Source: DASYLJ01 sp964432595
Lineage (GTDB): Bacteria > Desulfobacterota > Binatia > DP-6
Direction: 5' to 3'
DNA length: 51,913 nt
Assembly (NCBI GenBank): GCA_964432595.1
Contig: CAYSOF010000035.1
Location: 1-51,913 of the forward strand
Made by a program: the position numbers and the translations under genes. Positions 8,585-18,542 of the stretch are shown here, piece after piece (positions within the stretch are counted from its first letter, which is position 1; each line of letters begins with the position of its first letter). The notes beneath the pieces are model-generated. The model worked only from the letters and a program-made list of their open reading frames with translations. It was not told the origin of the DNA and ran no database searches.

Positions 8585-8620
8585 ACGATCCGGTTTAACA
8601 GACGTCCAAGTTCTGTCAAA
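8585..8620 (-). promoter_or_regulatory. Candidate crt operon promoter with overlapping palindromic operator
   Basis: Read on the minus strand, TTGACA (8619-8614) is a perfect -35 box. A weak -10 (TAAACC, 8597-8592) follows after 16 bases. An inverted repeat TTTAACAGA-N9-TCTGTCAAA (8594-8602 / 8612-8620, 8 of 9 paired) spans both boxes. If this is the promoter, transcription would start within a few bases of the crtE ATG at 8583, giving a nearly leaderless message. A symmetric site over -35/-10 is where a CarH/LitR-type repressor would sit; no other crt gene has upstream space for a promoter. Confidence 0.5.
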
Positions 8621-8633
8621 CTCTTGTTCAGAG

Positions 8634-9152
8634 ATGACGAACACCATTCGAAGCGTGGTCGGAGCCCTCCTCCTGGCGGCCAGCGCCTTCGCGCTGCCGG
8701 GGCCGCTCGCCGTGCGCCTCGAGCGCACGGACGGCAGCAGCGTCGACCTGGCGAGCTATCGGGGAAAGCCCGCGGTGCTGTTCTACGAGGATCGCGGCTC
8801 GACGGCGCTCAACCAGTCGGTGAAGGACGCCGTCTGGGCACGCGCCCGACGCGACGGCCTCGAGTCGGCGGCACACGTGATCGCCGTCGCCAACATCCAC
8901 GCCTACGACTGGATACCGGCGCGCACCTTCGCGGTGACGTTCATCCGGCAGTTGGAAAAGCGGATCGGCATTCCGATCCTGCTCGATCTGCGCGGCGTGC
9001 TGACGAGCCCGCCGTGGAATCTGCCGGGCGACACCGGCAGCGTGCTGCTGCTCGATGCCGACGGCATGATCGTCTCACGGCAGTCGGGACGCCTGACTGC
9101 CGCCGATACCGAGCGCCTGCTGGCGACGCTCGAGACGCTCGTTCGACGCTAG
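8634..9152 (+). CDS. Secreted YtfJ-like thioredoxin-fold protein
   Basis: 172 aa. Signal peptide at the N-terminus (basic start, hydrophobic LLLAASAFALPGPLA). The mature part resembles YtfJ/HI0045-type periplasmic thioredoxin-fold proteins: a strand-helix with YRGKPAVLFYEDRG, and GSVLLLDADGMIVSRQSGRL near the end. No CxxC redox motif is present, so disulfide exchange is not expected. It is divergent from crtE with 50 bases between the start codons, sharing the palindromic promoter region. Its stop codon overlaps that of the convergent peroxiredoxin in one CTAG. Role unknown. Confidence 0.75.
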   Translation: MTNTIRSVVGALLLAASAFALPGPLAVRLERTDGSSVDLASYRGKPAVLFYEDRGSTALNQSVKDAVWARARRDGLESAAHVIAVANIHAYDWIPARTFAVTFIRQLEKRIGIPILLDLRGVLTSPPWNLPGDTGSVLLLDADGMIVSRQSGRLTAADTERLLATLETLVRR

Positions 9153-9634
9153 AGCTTCGCGAGAACGGACTCGGCGCTCGACACGTTCAGTCCGCCCGCG
9201 GGCTCGACGAGCAGCTCCTGCACCGTGCCGTCGTTCACGATCATGGCGTAGCGCTTCGACCGCGAGCCCATGCCGAAGCCCGAGGCGTCCATCTGCAGGC
9301 CCATGGCGCGCGTGAACTCGCCGTTGCCGTCGGCGACCATCCGCACCTTGCCGACGCAGTTCTGGTCCTTGCCCCAGGCTCCCATGACGAACGCGTCGTT
9401 CACCGACAGGCAGATGACGTCCTGTACGCCCTTGCCGCGCAGCTGCTCGGCCTGCTCGACGAATCCGGGGAGGTGCTTCATCGAGCACGTCGGCGTGAAA
9501 GCGCCCGGCACGGCAAAGATGACCACGCGCTTCCCATGCGTCAGCTCGCCCACGGTGACGTCCTTCGGTCCGCCGTCGCCCATCTCCTTGAGCTTCAAGT
9601 CCGCCGGAAGCGTGTCACCAGCCTTGATCGCCAT
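9149..9634 (-). CDS. Peroxiredoxin (Prx5-type)
   Basis: 161 aa. Peroxidatic motif PGAFTPTC with Cys50 and the following SMKHLPGF, plus GMGSRSKRYAMIVNDG typical of the Prx5/AhpE-like group. It reduces hydrogen peroxide and organic peroxides using thiols. The ATG at 9634 has a good ribosome binding site (AGGAGGAGAC); an upstream in-frame start at 9706 would overlap ilvD and is rejected. It ends tail-to-tail with the YtfJ-like gene, both TAG stops lying within the same CTAG. The start is divergent from ilvD (58 bases), so the two share a promoter region. Confidence 0.9.
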   Translation of the reverse strand: MAIKAGDTLPADLKLKEMGDGGPKDVTVGELTHGKRVVIFAVPGAFTPTCSMKHLPGFVEQAEQLRGKGVQDVICLSVNDAFVMGAWGKDQNCVGKVRMVADGNGEFTRAMGLQMDASGFGMGSRSKRYAMIVNDGTVQELLVEPAGGLNVSSAESVLAKL

Positions 9635-9692
9635 GTCGTCTCCTCCTCGTGTCGAGTGGGCCTCTATTTGACCGGCGTCGCCCACCGCGTCA

Positions 9693-11384
<1,692 letters not shown>

Positions 11385-11612
11385 TCACGTCCGCGTCAGC
11401 CAGCTGGATGTGTTGCCGCACCGCACATATGCTCTGGTGAATAGCCATTTGTAGATGCGGCTGTGTATCGACATCCGGGATTGATCACGCCCCTGGGCAC
11501 CTGATCTCCCGGCTTCGCGTGAGGTGGCACATGCGTGCCTCGGCGCAGAGTCCTTCTCGATCTGGATGTGCGGCTCACCGCTCATCACGTACTGAATCGG
11601 GAGGGATTCGAG

Positions 11613-14111
11613 ATGAAAAGCGCATGGATCAGCCGAATTTCCCTGGGCTTCGCCCTCGCCATGGCGGGCGCCGGCCTCGCGGAGGCACAAACCCGTGTGG
11701 GCGGCGGCGCCCTGGGTGTGTCCGTCCATGTCGATCAGCTGGCGACCGTCGAGCCGGACCCCGAGGTGGTCCTGCCGGACGAAGGCGGCTCGACCGAGGC
11801 TCATCTGCTCCAGACCGCCATCCCCGGCGTCGTCTCGACGGGCGTGGTGACGGCGGAGAGCACCGGCACCGTCGGCCTCGCGAGCGCCACCGTGGACAGC
11901 GAAGGCCGCATCGTGGGCCTGAACCTGCTGAACGGCCTGGTGACCGCCGACCTCCTGGTCGCGCACGCGAACGCGACGAGCAACGGTGTCACCGCGAACA
12001 GCTCCGCAGCCGGCTCGCAGTTCGTGAACCTCGTCGTCGCGGGTATCCCGATCGCGGTGATGCCGCCGGCCAACACCGTCATCCCGGTCCCGGGCGTCGG
12101 TGCGGTGATCCTCAACGAACAGATCGTCGGCGGCAACGGCACGACGACGCGCACGCTCACGGTGAACATGATCCGCGTCGTCCTGAACGGCCTCCTCGAC
12201 GGCGAGGCGATCGTCGGCTCGGCGACCGCCGAGGTCGAGGTCGCCCCGCAGAGCAACACGTGCGCCTGCCCCGCCGACGACAACACGGTGAGCGGCGAAG
12301 CGTACGGCACGCTCGTCGACGTCCTGAACACCGACGTCGGGCGCAACCCGCAGGCGATCCTGTCCTCGCAGGGCGGCAGCGCGCAGGCACAGGTCGCGAC
12401 CGTGAACGTCGGCACGCTCGTCGGCACGGGCACGGTGACGTCGACGACGACCGGCGCGATCACGCCGACGACGGCGACGTCGCAGAGCGTGGCGGCCATC
12501 GAGCAGCTGAGCCTTCTCGGCGGGCTCATCACCGCCGACGCAGTCCAGGCGCAGGTCACGTGCAGCGGCAACGGCACGACGGCCGCCTGCTCCGCCGCGG
12601 GGTCCACGCTCGCGAATCTGCGGGTCGCGGCGCTCGTGCTGAACATCGTGCCGCCCCCGAACACCGTGATCCCGCTGCCCCTCGTCGGCAGCCTCGTCCT
12701 GAACGAGCAGATCGTCACCGGCAACGGGACGACGACGCGCGCCATGACCGTCAATCTGCTGCACGTGAACCTGTCCGGCATCCTCGGCACCGGCGACATC
12801 GTCGTCTCCTCGGCGCGGGCCGGCGTCGACTTCGACCCGCCGTCCGGCTGTCAGAACGTCTGCGACGACGGCAACCCGTGCAACGGCGTGGAGCAGTGCG
12901 GCGCCAACGGCTGCATCGCCGGCCCCCCGCTGGTCTGTGACGACGGTAACGCGTGCAACGGCACCGAGAGCTGCAGCCCGCAGACCGGGTGCACCGCGGG
13001 CACGCCCATCGTCTGCAACGACGGCAACGTCTGCAACGGACTCGAGACCTGCGACCCGCAGACGGGCTGTCAGCCCGGCAGCACCCTGCCCTGCAGCGAC
13101 GGCAACGCCTGCAACGGCGCGGAGACGTGTCACCCGACGAACGGCTGCCAGGCCGGCGCGCCGCCGACCTGCAACGACGGGAACGTCTGCAACGGCACCG
13201 AGACCTGCAATGCGCAGACGGGCTGCGTCGCCGGCGCGCCGCTGCAGTGCAACGACGGCAACGCCTGCAACGGCACCGAGACCTGCGATCCGACGCTGGG
13301 GTGCCAGCCGACGCAGGGCCCGGCCTGTGACGACAGCAACCCGTGCAACGGCGTCGAGACCTGCGACGCGCAGGGCGGATGTCACCCCGGCATCCCGCCG
13401 TTCATGGCCGACGTGGAGCTCAAGATAAAGGACGGTTCCACGATCGGGGGCGACGCGGGCGCGAACATGGCCGGTGGTCGCGTGAACTTCGGTCGCGGCA
13501 ACTTCATGGCCGACGGCACCACGCTCTTCGGCGACCGCGTGCTCCTCGGCAACGCGACGAGCGTCTTCAGCATCCGCTCGAACAACGTCGTCACCGGACA
13601 GGACGTCGCGATCCGCGGGACCACCGGACCGGTCGCGCTCCCGCTCGTCGCCAACTACTGCCCGATTCCGGCGATGGGCACCTGCAGCGGCAACGACGTG
13701 ATCGTTCCCGGCAGCGGCATCACCGGACCGATCGCCCCCGGCACGTACCGCAACCTCCGCATCCCGAACGGCGGCACGCTGCTCCTCGCTCCGGGCACCT
13801 ACCGGTTCTGCGCCATCACCGCCGGACGCAACGTCACCATCCGCACGACCGGCGGCACCGCGACCACGATCAACGCGATCGGTTCGGTCAAGATCGGCAA
13901 CGAGGGCTTCTTCGGACCCGACGCCGGCACGCCGCGGCCGACCCTCAACTCGGGCGGCCACCAGCTGCGGCTCGGCGCCGGCACCGTCGTCGACGCCTTC
14001 GTCTCCGCACCCAATGCGCGGATGAGCATGGGACGCGCCGCGCGTCTCGCGGGCACCTTCTGTGTGGATCGGCTGAACACCGACCACAGCATCGTGCTTC
14101 AGTGCCAGTGA
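11613..14111 (+). CDS. Secreted surface protein: two N-terminal repeats, seven Cys-rich repeats, C-terminal anchor-like domain
   Basis: 832 aa. Signal peptide (about 1-26, ending LAEAQ). Residues about 27-215 and 220-415 are two divergent copies of one domain, each ending with a P-x-N-T-V-I-P motif, an ILNEQIV or VLNEQIV strand and GNGTTTR; this resembles choice-of-anchor P type domains. Then come seven units of 25-26 residues on the pattern CxDGNxCNGxExCxxxxGC (Cys-rich, probably disulfide-bonded). The last 240 residues are rich in Gly, Thr and Asn with a repetitive beta character. Probable extracellular or outer-membrane matrix protein. ATG at 11613 has GGGAGGG upstream; an earlier in-frame start at 11535 would bury the signal peptide. 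The 228 bases upstream are less GC-rich and presumably hold its promoter. Confidence 0.75.
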   Translation: MKSAWISRISLGFALAMAGAGLAEAQTRVGGGALGVSVHVDQLATVEPDPEVVLPDEGGSTEAHLLQTAIPGVVSTGVVTAESTGTVGLASATVDSEGRIVGLNLLNGLVTADLLVAHANATSNGVTANSSAAGSQFVNLVVAGIPIAVMPPANTVIPVPGVGAVILNEQIVGGNGTTTRTLTVNMIRVVLNGLLDGEAIVGSATAEVEVAPQSNTCACPADDNTVSGEAYGTLVDVLNTDVGRNPQAILSSQGGSAQAQVATVNVGTLVGTGTVTSTTTGAITPTTATSQSVAAIEQLSLLGGLITADAVQAQVTCSGNGTTAACSAAGSTLANLRVAALVLNIVPPPNTVIPLPLVGSLVLNEQIVTGNGTTTRAMTVNLLHVNLSGILGTGDIVVSSARAGVDFDPPSGCQNVCDDGNPCNGVEQCGANGCIAGPPLVCDDGNACNGTESCSPQTGCTAGTPIVCNDGNVCNGLETCDPQTGCQPGSTLPCSDGNACNGAETCHPTNGCQAGAPPTCNDGNVCNGTETCNAQTGCVAGAPLQCNDGNACNGTETCDPTLGCQPTQGPACDDSNPCNGVETCDAQGGCHPGIPPFMADVELKIKDGSTIGGDAGANMAGGRVNFGRGNFMADGTTLFGDRVLLGNATSVFSIRSNNVVTGQDVAIRGTTGPVALPLVANYCPIPAMGTCSGNDVIVPGSGITGPIAPGTYRNLRIPNGGTLLLAPGTYRFCAITAGRNVTIRTTGGTATTINAIGSVKIGNEGFFGPDAGTPRPTLNSGGHQLRLGAGTVVDAFVSAPNARMSMGRAARLAGTFCVDRLNTDHSIVLQCQ
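12861..13403 (+). repeat. Seven in-frame tandem repeats (unit 78 bp, first 75 bp)
   Basis: Unit starts (Cys codons) fall at 12861, 12936, 13014, 13092, 13170, 13248 and 13326. Each unit encodes a C-x-D-x-N-x-C-N-G module with five or so Cys. Units vary at synonymous positions and in the linker, so the array is not a very recent expansion. It is a protein-coding array, not CRISPR. Confidence 0.9.
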
Positions 14112-14124
14112 GCTGGCACTGAAG
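14097..14124 (+). terminator. Perfect 12-bp hairpin spanning the stop codon
   Basis: CTTCAGTGCCAG (14097-14108) and CTGGCACTGAAG (14113-14124) are perfectly complementary with a 4-base loop TGAG that contains the TGA stop of the surface-protein gene. No U-run follows. It may act as a terminator or mRNA-stabilising end. Confidence 0.6.
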
Positions 14125-14127
14125 ACG

Positions 14128-14173
14128 GGGAGCCGGTCCGTCGCCCTCTCCCGATCACGGCGGGCCGGCTCCC
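14128..14173. terminator. Second hairpin between convergent genes
   Basis: GGGAGCCGG (14128-14136) pairs with CCGGCTCCC (14165-14173) around a 28-base loop. It lies between the surface-protein gene and mcd, which converge, so it could end transcription in either direction. The long loop makes it less certain than the hairpin just before it. Confidence 0.4.
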
Positions 14174-14200
14174 TCCCTTCGCACGTCTCACCAGACGCGG

Positions 14201-15841
14201 TCAGCCCGCGGCCAAGAGGCCGCGGGCGATGACCTTCAGCTCGAGGATCGGCTTCACGCCCTCGAAGATCGGGAGCACGGTCGCGTCGACGACGTGGCGC
14301 GCGATCGCGAACTCCTCGGCGTAGCCCCAGCCGCCGTGGATCAGCTGCCCTTCCTGCGTCACCCACACCGCGACGTCGGACGCGAAGAGCTTCGCCATCG
14401 CCGGCTCGATCGAGATCGACTCGTCGGCGTCCATCATGCGCGCCGCCTTGTAGGTGAGCTGGCGGCCGGCGGCGAGATGCGTCGCCATCCGCCCCAGCTT
14501 GTACTGCGTCAGCTGGAAGTTGCCGATGGGCTGTCCGAACTGCTTGCGCTCCGCCGCGTAGCCGGCCGTCGTCTCGAGCGCGGCCTGCGACAGCCCGCTC
14601 GCGCGGCCCCCGGTCTGGAGACGTCCCGCGGCGAAACCGGCCATCTGCAGGTAGAAGCCCTTCCCCTCGCCCGCCGCTTCGCCGATCAAGTTGGCCGCCG
14701 GGACGAAGAAGCGATCGAAGCCGAGCGTGTACGAGTGCATGCCGCGGTAGCCCGGCGTGGCGTCGGCCTTGCCGTGCAGCGTACCGCCCCCGGGCTGCGT
14801 CATCTCGAACTCGTGGCCGTCGAACGAGTCCTTCGGGACGACGAACATCGACAGGCCCTTGGCGCCGGACTTCATGTCGGGGTTCGTGCGCGCCAGCAGC
14901 GCGAGCACGTTGGCGCGGCCGGCGAACGTGCACCACGCCTTGGCACCCGTGATGAAGAAGCCGGCCTGGCCGTTCTGCTCGCCGCGCTCCGCCTTGCAGC
15001 GTACCGACGAGACGTCCGAGCCGGTGTCCGGCTCCGTCACCGAGATGCCGACCATCAGCTCGCCCGACGCGACCGGCGGCAGCCACTGCTTCTTCTGGCC
15101 CTCCGTGCCGCCTTTCAGCAGCGCCTTCGTCAGTATCTCTGGCCGGGTGATCAGGCTACCGGCGGCGGCGAGCGACGCGGCGGAGAGCTCCTCGGTGATG
15201 ACGATCATCGGCAGGTTGCCCATGCCCTGGCCGCCGTACTCCTCGGGGACCGACATGCCGAAGTAGCCGAGGTCCCGCATGGCGCCGATGATCGACTCGG
15301 GGACGAGCTCGTCGTGGCGATGGATGCGCTCGGCGATGGGCGCGACCTCTTTGCGCGCGAAGGCACGCGCGGAGTCGCGGGCCATCTCGGCCATGTCGCC
15401 GTCGATGTAGCCGTTGTTGGCGCCGCGCGTGCGAAGCACCTCCTCGCCGACCTGCCGGAAGCGCGACTCGTGCTGCGCGGCGCGGACGGCGTGCTGCACC
15501 TCGGTCGACGCGAGCGTGCGGCCCAGGAAGTCGTCCGAGACGCCGTAGTCGTCGCGGTGCGCCTCGATGTTGCCGCGCAGCTTGGCGGCGATCTCCCCGG
15601 CGAACGCGCCGGCCATGCGCTCGGCGGTCTCGTCGGGCTGGCCCGCCTCGCGGCGCGCGGCCGCGTACTCGGCGAGGGCTTCGGCGGCGGTGACCTCGGT
15701 GGCCGCGTAGGCCAGCCGCTCGGCATGCACCTGATGGTCGTCGATGGCCTTGCCGCCGTTCGTGACCCGGCGCCCGATCTCGAGCGCGGTCTCCACGGTG
15801 GCACGGAGGGCGGGAAGGATGACGTCGATCTCGTTCGGCAT
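14201..15841 (-). CDS. mcd: Acyl-CoA dehydrogenase, probable (2S)-methylsuccinyl-CoA dehydrogenase
   Basis: 546 aa, the length typical of Mcd rather than the usual 380-aa acyl-CoA dehydrogenase. Residues 1-150 are the extra helical domain (IDDHQVHAERLAYAATEVTAA), followed by the standard fold: VPEEYGGQGMGNLPM, the FAD loop ISVTEPDTGSDVSS, YAAERKQFGQPIGNFQ, and GGWGYAEEFAIAR near the C-terminus. Mcd oxidises methylsuccinyl-CoA to mesaconyl-CoA in the ethylmalonyl-CoA pathway. A malyl-CoA lyase-like gene at 20879 and an epimerase-like gene at 47761 support this theme; crotonyl-CoA carboxylase/reductase is not in the window. Start is ATG at 15841; ATG at 15856 is also possible. Confidence 0.75.
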   Translation of the reverse strand: MPNEIDVILPALRATVETALEIGRRVTNGGKAIDDHQVHAERLAYAATEVTAAEALAEYAAARREAGQPDETAERMAGAFAGEIAAKLRGNIEAHRDDYGVSDDFLGRTLASTEVQHAVRAAQHESRFRQVGEEVLRTRGANNGYIDGDMAEMARDSARAFARKEVAPIAERIHRHDELVPESIIGAMRDLGYFGMSVPEEYGGQGMGNLPMIVITEELSAASLAAAGSLITRPEILTKALLKGGTEGQKKQWLPPVASGELMVGISVTEPDTGSDVSSVRCKAERGEQNGQAGFFITGAKAWCTFAGRANVLALLARTNPDMKSGAKGLSMFVVPKDSFDGHEFEMTQPGGGTLHGKADATPGYRGMHSYTLGFDRFFVPAANLIGEAAGEGKGFYLQMAGFAAGRLQTGGRASGLSQAALETTAGYAAERKQFGQPIGNFQLTQYKLGRMATHLAAGRQLTYKAARMMDADESISIEPAMAKLFASDVAVWVTQEGQLIHGGWGYAEEFAIARHVVDATVLPIFEGVKPILELKVIARGLLAAG

Positions 15842-15966
15842 GGGCCGATCTAGCATCGCCGCCGCGGCAGAGGCCAGTGCATGGCCGTCCAGGGTTTGAC
15901 GCCTCCGCGCGGAATGTCGTACCTCCGCCGACGGACCGAAAAACGCCCAGAGGGGGAGAAGCACGC

Positions 15967-16854
15967 ATGGAGATTCGCAAGGTCGGCGTCCTCGGCGCCG
16001 GACAGATGGGACTCGGGATCGCTCAGGCGTCGGCGCGCGCCGGCTTCGAGACGATCATGGCGAAGGCCACCCCGGGCGGTCTGGATTCACAGAAGGCCAA
16101 GGTCGAGAAGCAGCTCGCCAAGGACGTCGAGAAGGGCAAGCTGACCGCGGCCGATCACGGCGCGCTCCTCGAGCGGCTCAAGTGGTCGACGCAGCTCCAC
16201 GACCTGGCCGACGTCGACATCGTCATCGAGTCGATCGTCGAAGAGCTGCCCATCAAGCGCGACACGTTCGAGCGCCTGGACGACATCGTGAAGGACGGCG
16301 CGATTTTCGCGACGAACACGTCGACGCTGACCGTCGCCGAGATCGCCGCCGCGACGAAGCGTCCCGATCGCTTCGTCGGCCTGCACTTCTTCAATCCGGT
16401 GCACGCGATGAAGCTCGTCGAGGTGGCGCCGGGCCTGCGCACGTCGCAGGAGACGGTCGACACGTGCTTCGCGTTCGCGAAGAAGCTCGGCAAGTCGCCC
16501 GTCGTCGTCAGCGACTCCACCGGCTACATCGTGAACCGCCTGCTCGTGCCCTACATGGTCGACGCGATCGCCTGCCTCGAGCGGCGGCTCGGCTCGATCG
16601 CCGACATCGACGCGGCGATGATGGGCGGCGCGAACCATCCGATGGGTCCGCTCGCGCTGGCCGACTTCATCGGCCTCGACATCGTGTTCCACATGGCGTC
16701 GCTCCTGCAGGAGGAATACAAGGAGGCGCGCTTCGCGCCGCCCGCGCTCCTGCGGCGCATGGTCCTCGCCGGCTACCTCGGGCGGAAGAGTGGGACCGGG
16801 TTCTACCAGTACGGCCAGAACCCGCCGACCCCTCACGACGCCCTCGTGAAGTAG
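15967..16854 (+). CDS. 3-hydroxyacyl-CoA dehydrogenase (3-hydroxybutyryl-CoA dehydrogenase-like)
   Basis: 295 aa, the size of single-function Hbd/PaaH enzymes. NAD motif GVLGAGQMGLGIAQASARAG near the N-terminus, ATNTSTLTVAEIA, catalytic region GLHFFNPVHAMKLVEV and the C-terminal domain NRLLVPYMVDAIACLE with GLGYRKSG-like GYLGRKSGTGFY. It interconverts (S)-3-hydroxyacyl-CoA and 3-ketoacyl-CoA with NAD(H). The ATG at 15967 has GAGGGGGAG upstream. It diverges from mcd with 125 bases between them that hold a possible TTGACG -35 box at 15896. May feed acetoacetyl-CoA/crotonyl-CoA into the ethylmalonyl-CoA pathway or serve beta-oxidation. Confidence 0.9.
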   Translation: MEIRKVGVLGAGQMGLGIAQASARAGFETIMAKATPGGLDSQKAKVEKQLAKDVEKGKLTAADHGALLERLKWSTQLHDLADVDIVIESIVEELPIKRDTFERLDDIVKDGAIFATNTSTLTVAEIAAATKRPDRFVGLHFFNPVHAMKLVEVAPGLRTSQETVDTCFAFAKKLGKSPVVVSDSTGYIVNRLLVPYMVDAIACLERRLGSIADIDAAMMGGANHPMGPLALADFIGLDIVFHMASLLQEEYKEARFAPPALLRRMVLAGYLGRKSGTGFYQYGQNPPTPHDALVK

Positions 16855-16872
16855 CGCACGAGGTATCTTCAC

Positions 16873-16908
16873 GGGCACGCCACCACCCTCTAAGGTCGGG
16901 GCGTGCCC
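16873..16908 (+). terminator. Hairpin downstream of the hydroxyacyl-CoA dehydrogenase gene
   Basis: GGGCACGCC (16873-16881) pairs with GGCGTGCCC (16900-16908), a 9-bp perfect stem with an 18-base loop, 18 bases after the stop codon. There is no T-run. It separates the dehydrogenase from the permease gene that starts at 16935. Confidence 0.5.
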
Positions 16909-16934
16909 TCCATCACCCGCCGGCGGCGACGTCG

Positions 16935-18425
16935 ATGACGAACGGCGCCGCCGAGCGCTCGGGGCCGTCGCTCGGTCGCGTCGCGGCCGTCATCGGTCTC
17001 GCGATCGGGATGGTCGCGTGCGCGTGGCTGTTCTACCTGCTGCTCGACGTCGTCATCCTCGTCTTCCTCGGCGTCGTCCTCGCATCCGCACTCCAGCCCT
17101 GGCACGCCTTCCTGAAGCGCTTCGGCGTGCCGCGCGGTCCTGCCGTGCTGCTCATCTACCTGCTGTGCGGCGCGGCGTTCGGTGGACTGCTCGTGCTGAT
17201 CGTGCCGGTCGTCACGCAGCAGATCATGCAGTTCGCGGCCGCGATCCCCGAGAGCTACACGCAGATCGTCACTGCGATGCGCCGGCACCCGTCGCGCCTG
17301 ATCGCCCTGCTCGGCTGGCGCATGCCCCCGCTCGAAGCGTTGCCGTCCGCGCTGACGTCGGTCGCACCCGAGTCCGTGACGGGCATCTTCGGCATCACCA
17401 CCGGGCTGATGGCGTTCATGACGTATGCCGTCACCGTGCTGGCGATCGGCTTCTACTGGACGCTCGAGGTGCCGCGTTTCGAGCGTCTCGTCGCATCGCT
17501 GATTCCGGTCGACCGGCGCGCCGGCTTCCTGGCGACGTGGCACGAGATCGAGAGCAAGCTCGGCGCCTTCATCCGCGGCCAGGGCATCGCGATGGTCGCG
17601 GTCGGTGCCGCATCGGGTCTCGGGTATTTCCTGATCGGCCTGCCGAACGCGCTGACGCTGGCGGTGCTGGCCGGGCTCCTCGAGGCCGTGCCGATGCTGG
17701 GCCCGACGCTCGCCGCCGTCCCGGCGATCGCGGTGGCCCTGCCGTCGGGCATGTCGACGGTGCTGCTCGTGATCGGTTGGACGATCGTCGTGCAGACGCT
17801 CGAAGGCTACATCCTGATCCCGCGCATCATGAGTCGCGCGGTCGGCGTCAGCGCGCTCGTCGGCCTGATCGGCGTGCTCGCCATGGGCAGCCTCTACGGC
17901 ATCATGGGCGTCTTCATCGCCATCCCGCTGATCGGCGTCCTGCAGGTCGTCGGCGAGCGGCTCATGTTCGAGCCCCAACCCATGGCGGCCGCGAACGACG
18001 AGCCGCTCTCGGGACTCGACGCGCGCGTGCAGGCATTGCGGCATCGCGTTCGCCGCCGTCTGCGGACGCGCGAGACGCGCATGGGCATCGACCCGTCCGA
18101 GCCGGACCACGTCGTCGACGCCGTCGATCAGCAGATCGAGACCGCCGTCGACCGTCTCGCCGCGATCGTGATCAACGTGCAGGACCCGGCGCTCGGGATC
18201 GCGCCGCCGAAGCGCTCGCGCATGATCGCGGAGCTGTGCCAGGCGGTCGAGATCCTCGAGCGCGCCGACGATCGCGCCGAGGTCGCGCTCGAGGAGTCCA
18301 AGGCGACGGAGTCGCCGACGGTGCCACCCGTCAGCGCGACGCAGGAGGTCGCGCGCGCCGTCGAGCAGCTGGACCAGCTGATCGGCGGCGAGCCGTCGCC
18401 GACCGCACCGCGTCGAACCGCGTGA
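16935..18425 (+). CDS. AI-2E family transporter (PF01594)
   Basis: 496 aa. About seven to eight membrane helices within residues 15-345, with the family motifs near the end of the membrane part (LLEAVPMLGPTLAAVPAIAVA; EGYILIPRIMSRAVGVSALV; GVFIAIPLIGVLQVV). Members include TqsA-like exporters and Na+/H+ antiporter-like proteins; substrate cannot be predicted. The last 140 residues are an unusual soluble, charged extension after the final helix, containing DAVDQQIETAVDRL and ending in a Glu/Thr-rich segment, of unknown role. Start ATG at 16935 is the one directly before the first helix. Confidence 0.82.
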   Translation: MTNGAAERSGPSLGRVAAVIGLAIGMVACAWLFYLLLDVVILVFLGVVLASALQPWHAFLKRFGVPRGPAVLLIYLLCGAAFGGLLVLIVPVVTQQIMQFAAAIPESYTQIVTAMRRHPSRLIALLGWRMPPLEALPSALTSVAPESVTGIFGITTGLMAFMTYAVTVLAIGFYWTLEVPRFERLVASLIPVDRRAGFLATWHEIESKLGAFIRGQGIAMVAVGAASGLGYFLIGLPNALTLAVLAGLLEAVPMLGPTLAAVPAIAVALPSGMSTVLLVIGWTIVVQTLEGYILIPRIMSRAVGVSALVGLIGVLAMGSLYGIMGVFIAIPLIGVLQVVGERLMFEPQPMAAANDEPLSGLDARVQALRHRVRRRLRTRETRMGIDPSEPDHVVDAVDQQIETAVDRLAAIVINVQDPALGIAPPKRSRMIAELCQAVEILERADDRAEVALEESKATESPTVPPVSATQEVARAVEQLDQLIGGEPSPTAPRRTA

Positions 18426-18542
18426 ATTCGCTTCCCAAGCCCAGAGCGACCGGCCAGTGCCACGGCGCGGATGCGCCTTGACGCTGTGTGACGCTGCGTG
18501 TTAGCCAGCCCCGTTTCCCCTGGACGGGAGCGGGACGACGAC

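Noticed and set aside
8584..8619. TTG start for crtE at 8619
   Set aside because: The TTG is the first part of a TTGACA box inside a palindrome and has no ribosome binding site; the ATG at 8583 starts just before the conserved protein.
11385..11612. Riboswitch or RNA gene in the gap before the surface-protein gene
   Set aside because: The stretch is less GC-rich and may hold a promoter, but no convincing conserved RNA fold or tRNA-like structure was found by eye.
12861..13403. Regular 78-bp repeats resembling a CRISPR-like array
   Set aside because: The repeats are in frame within a long gene, encode Cys modules, and have no conserved palindromic repeat with unique spacers.
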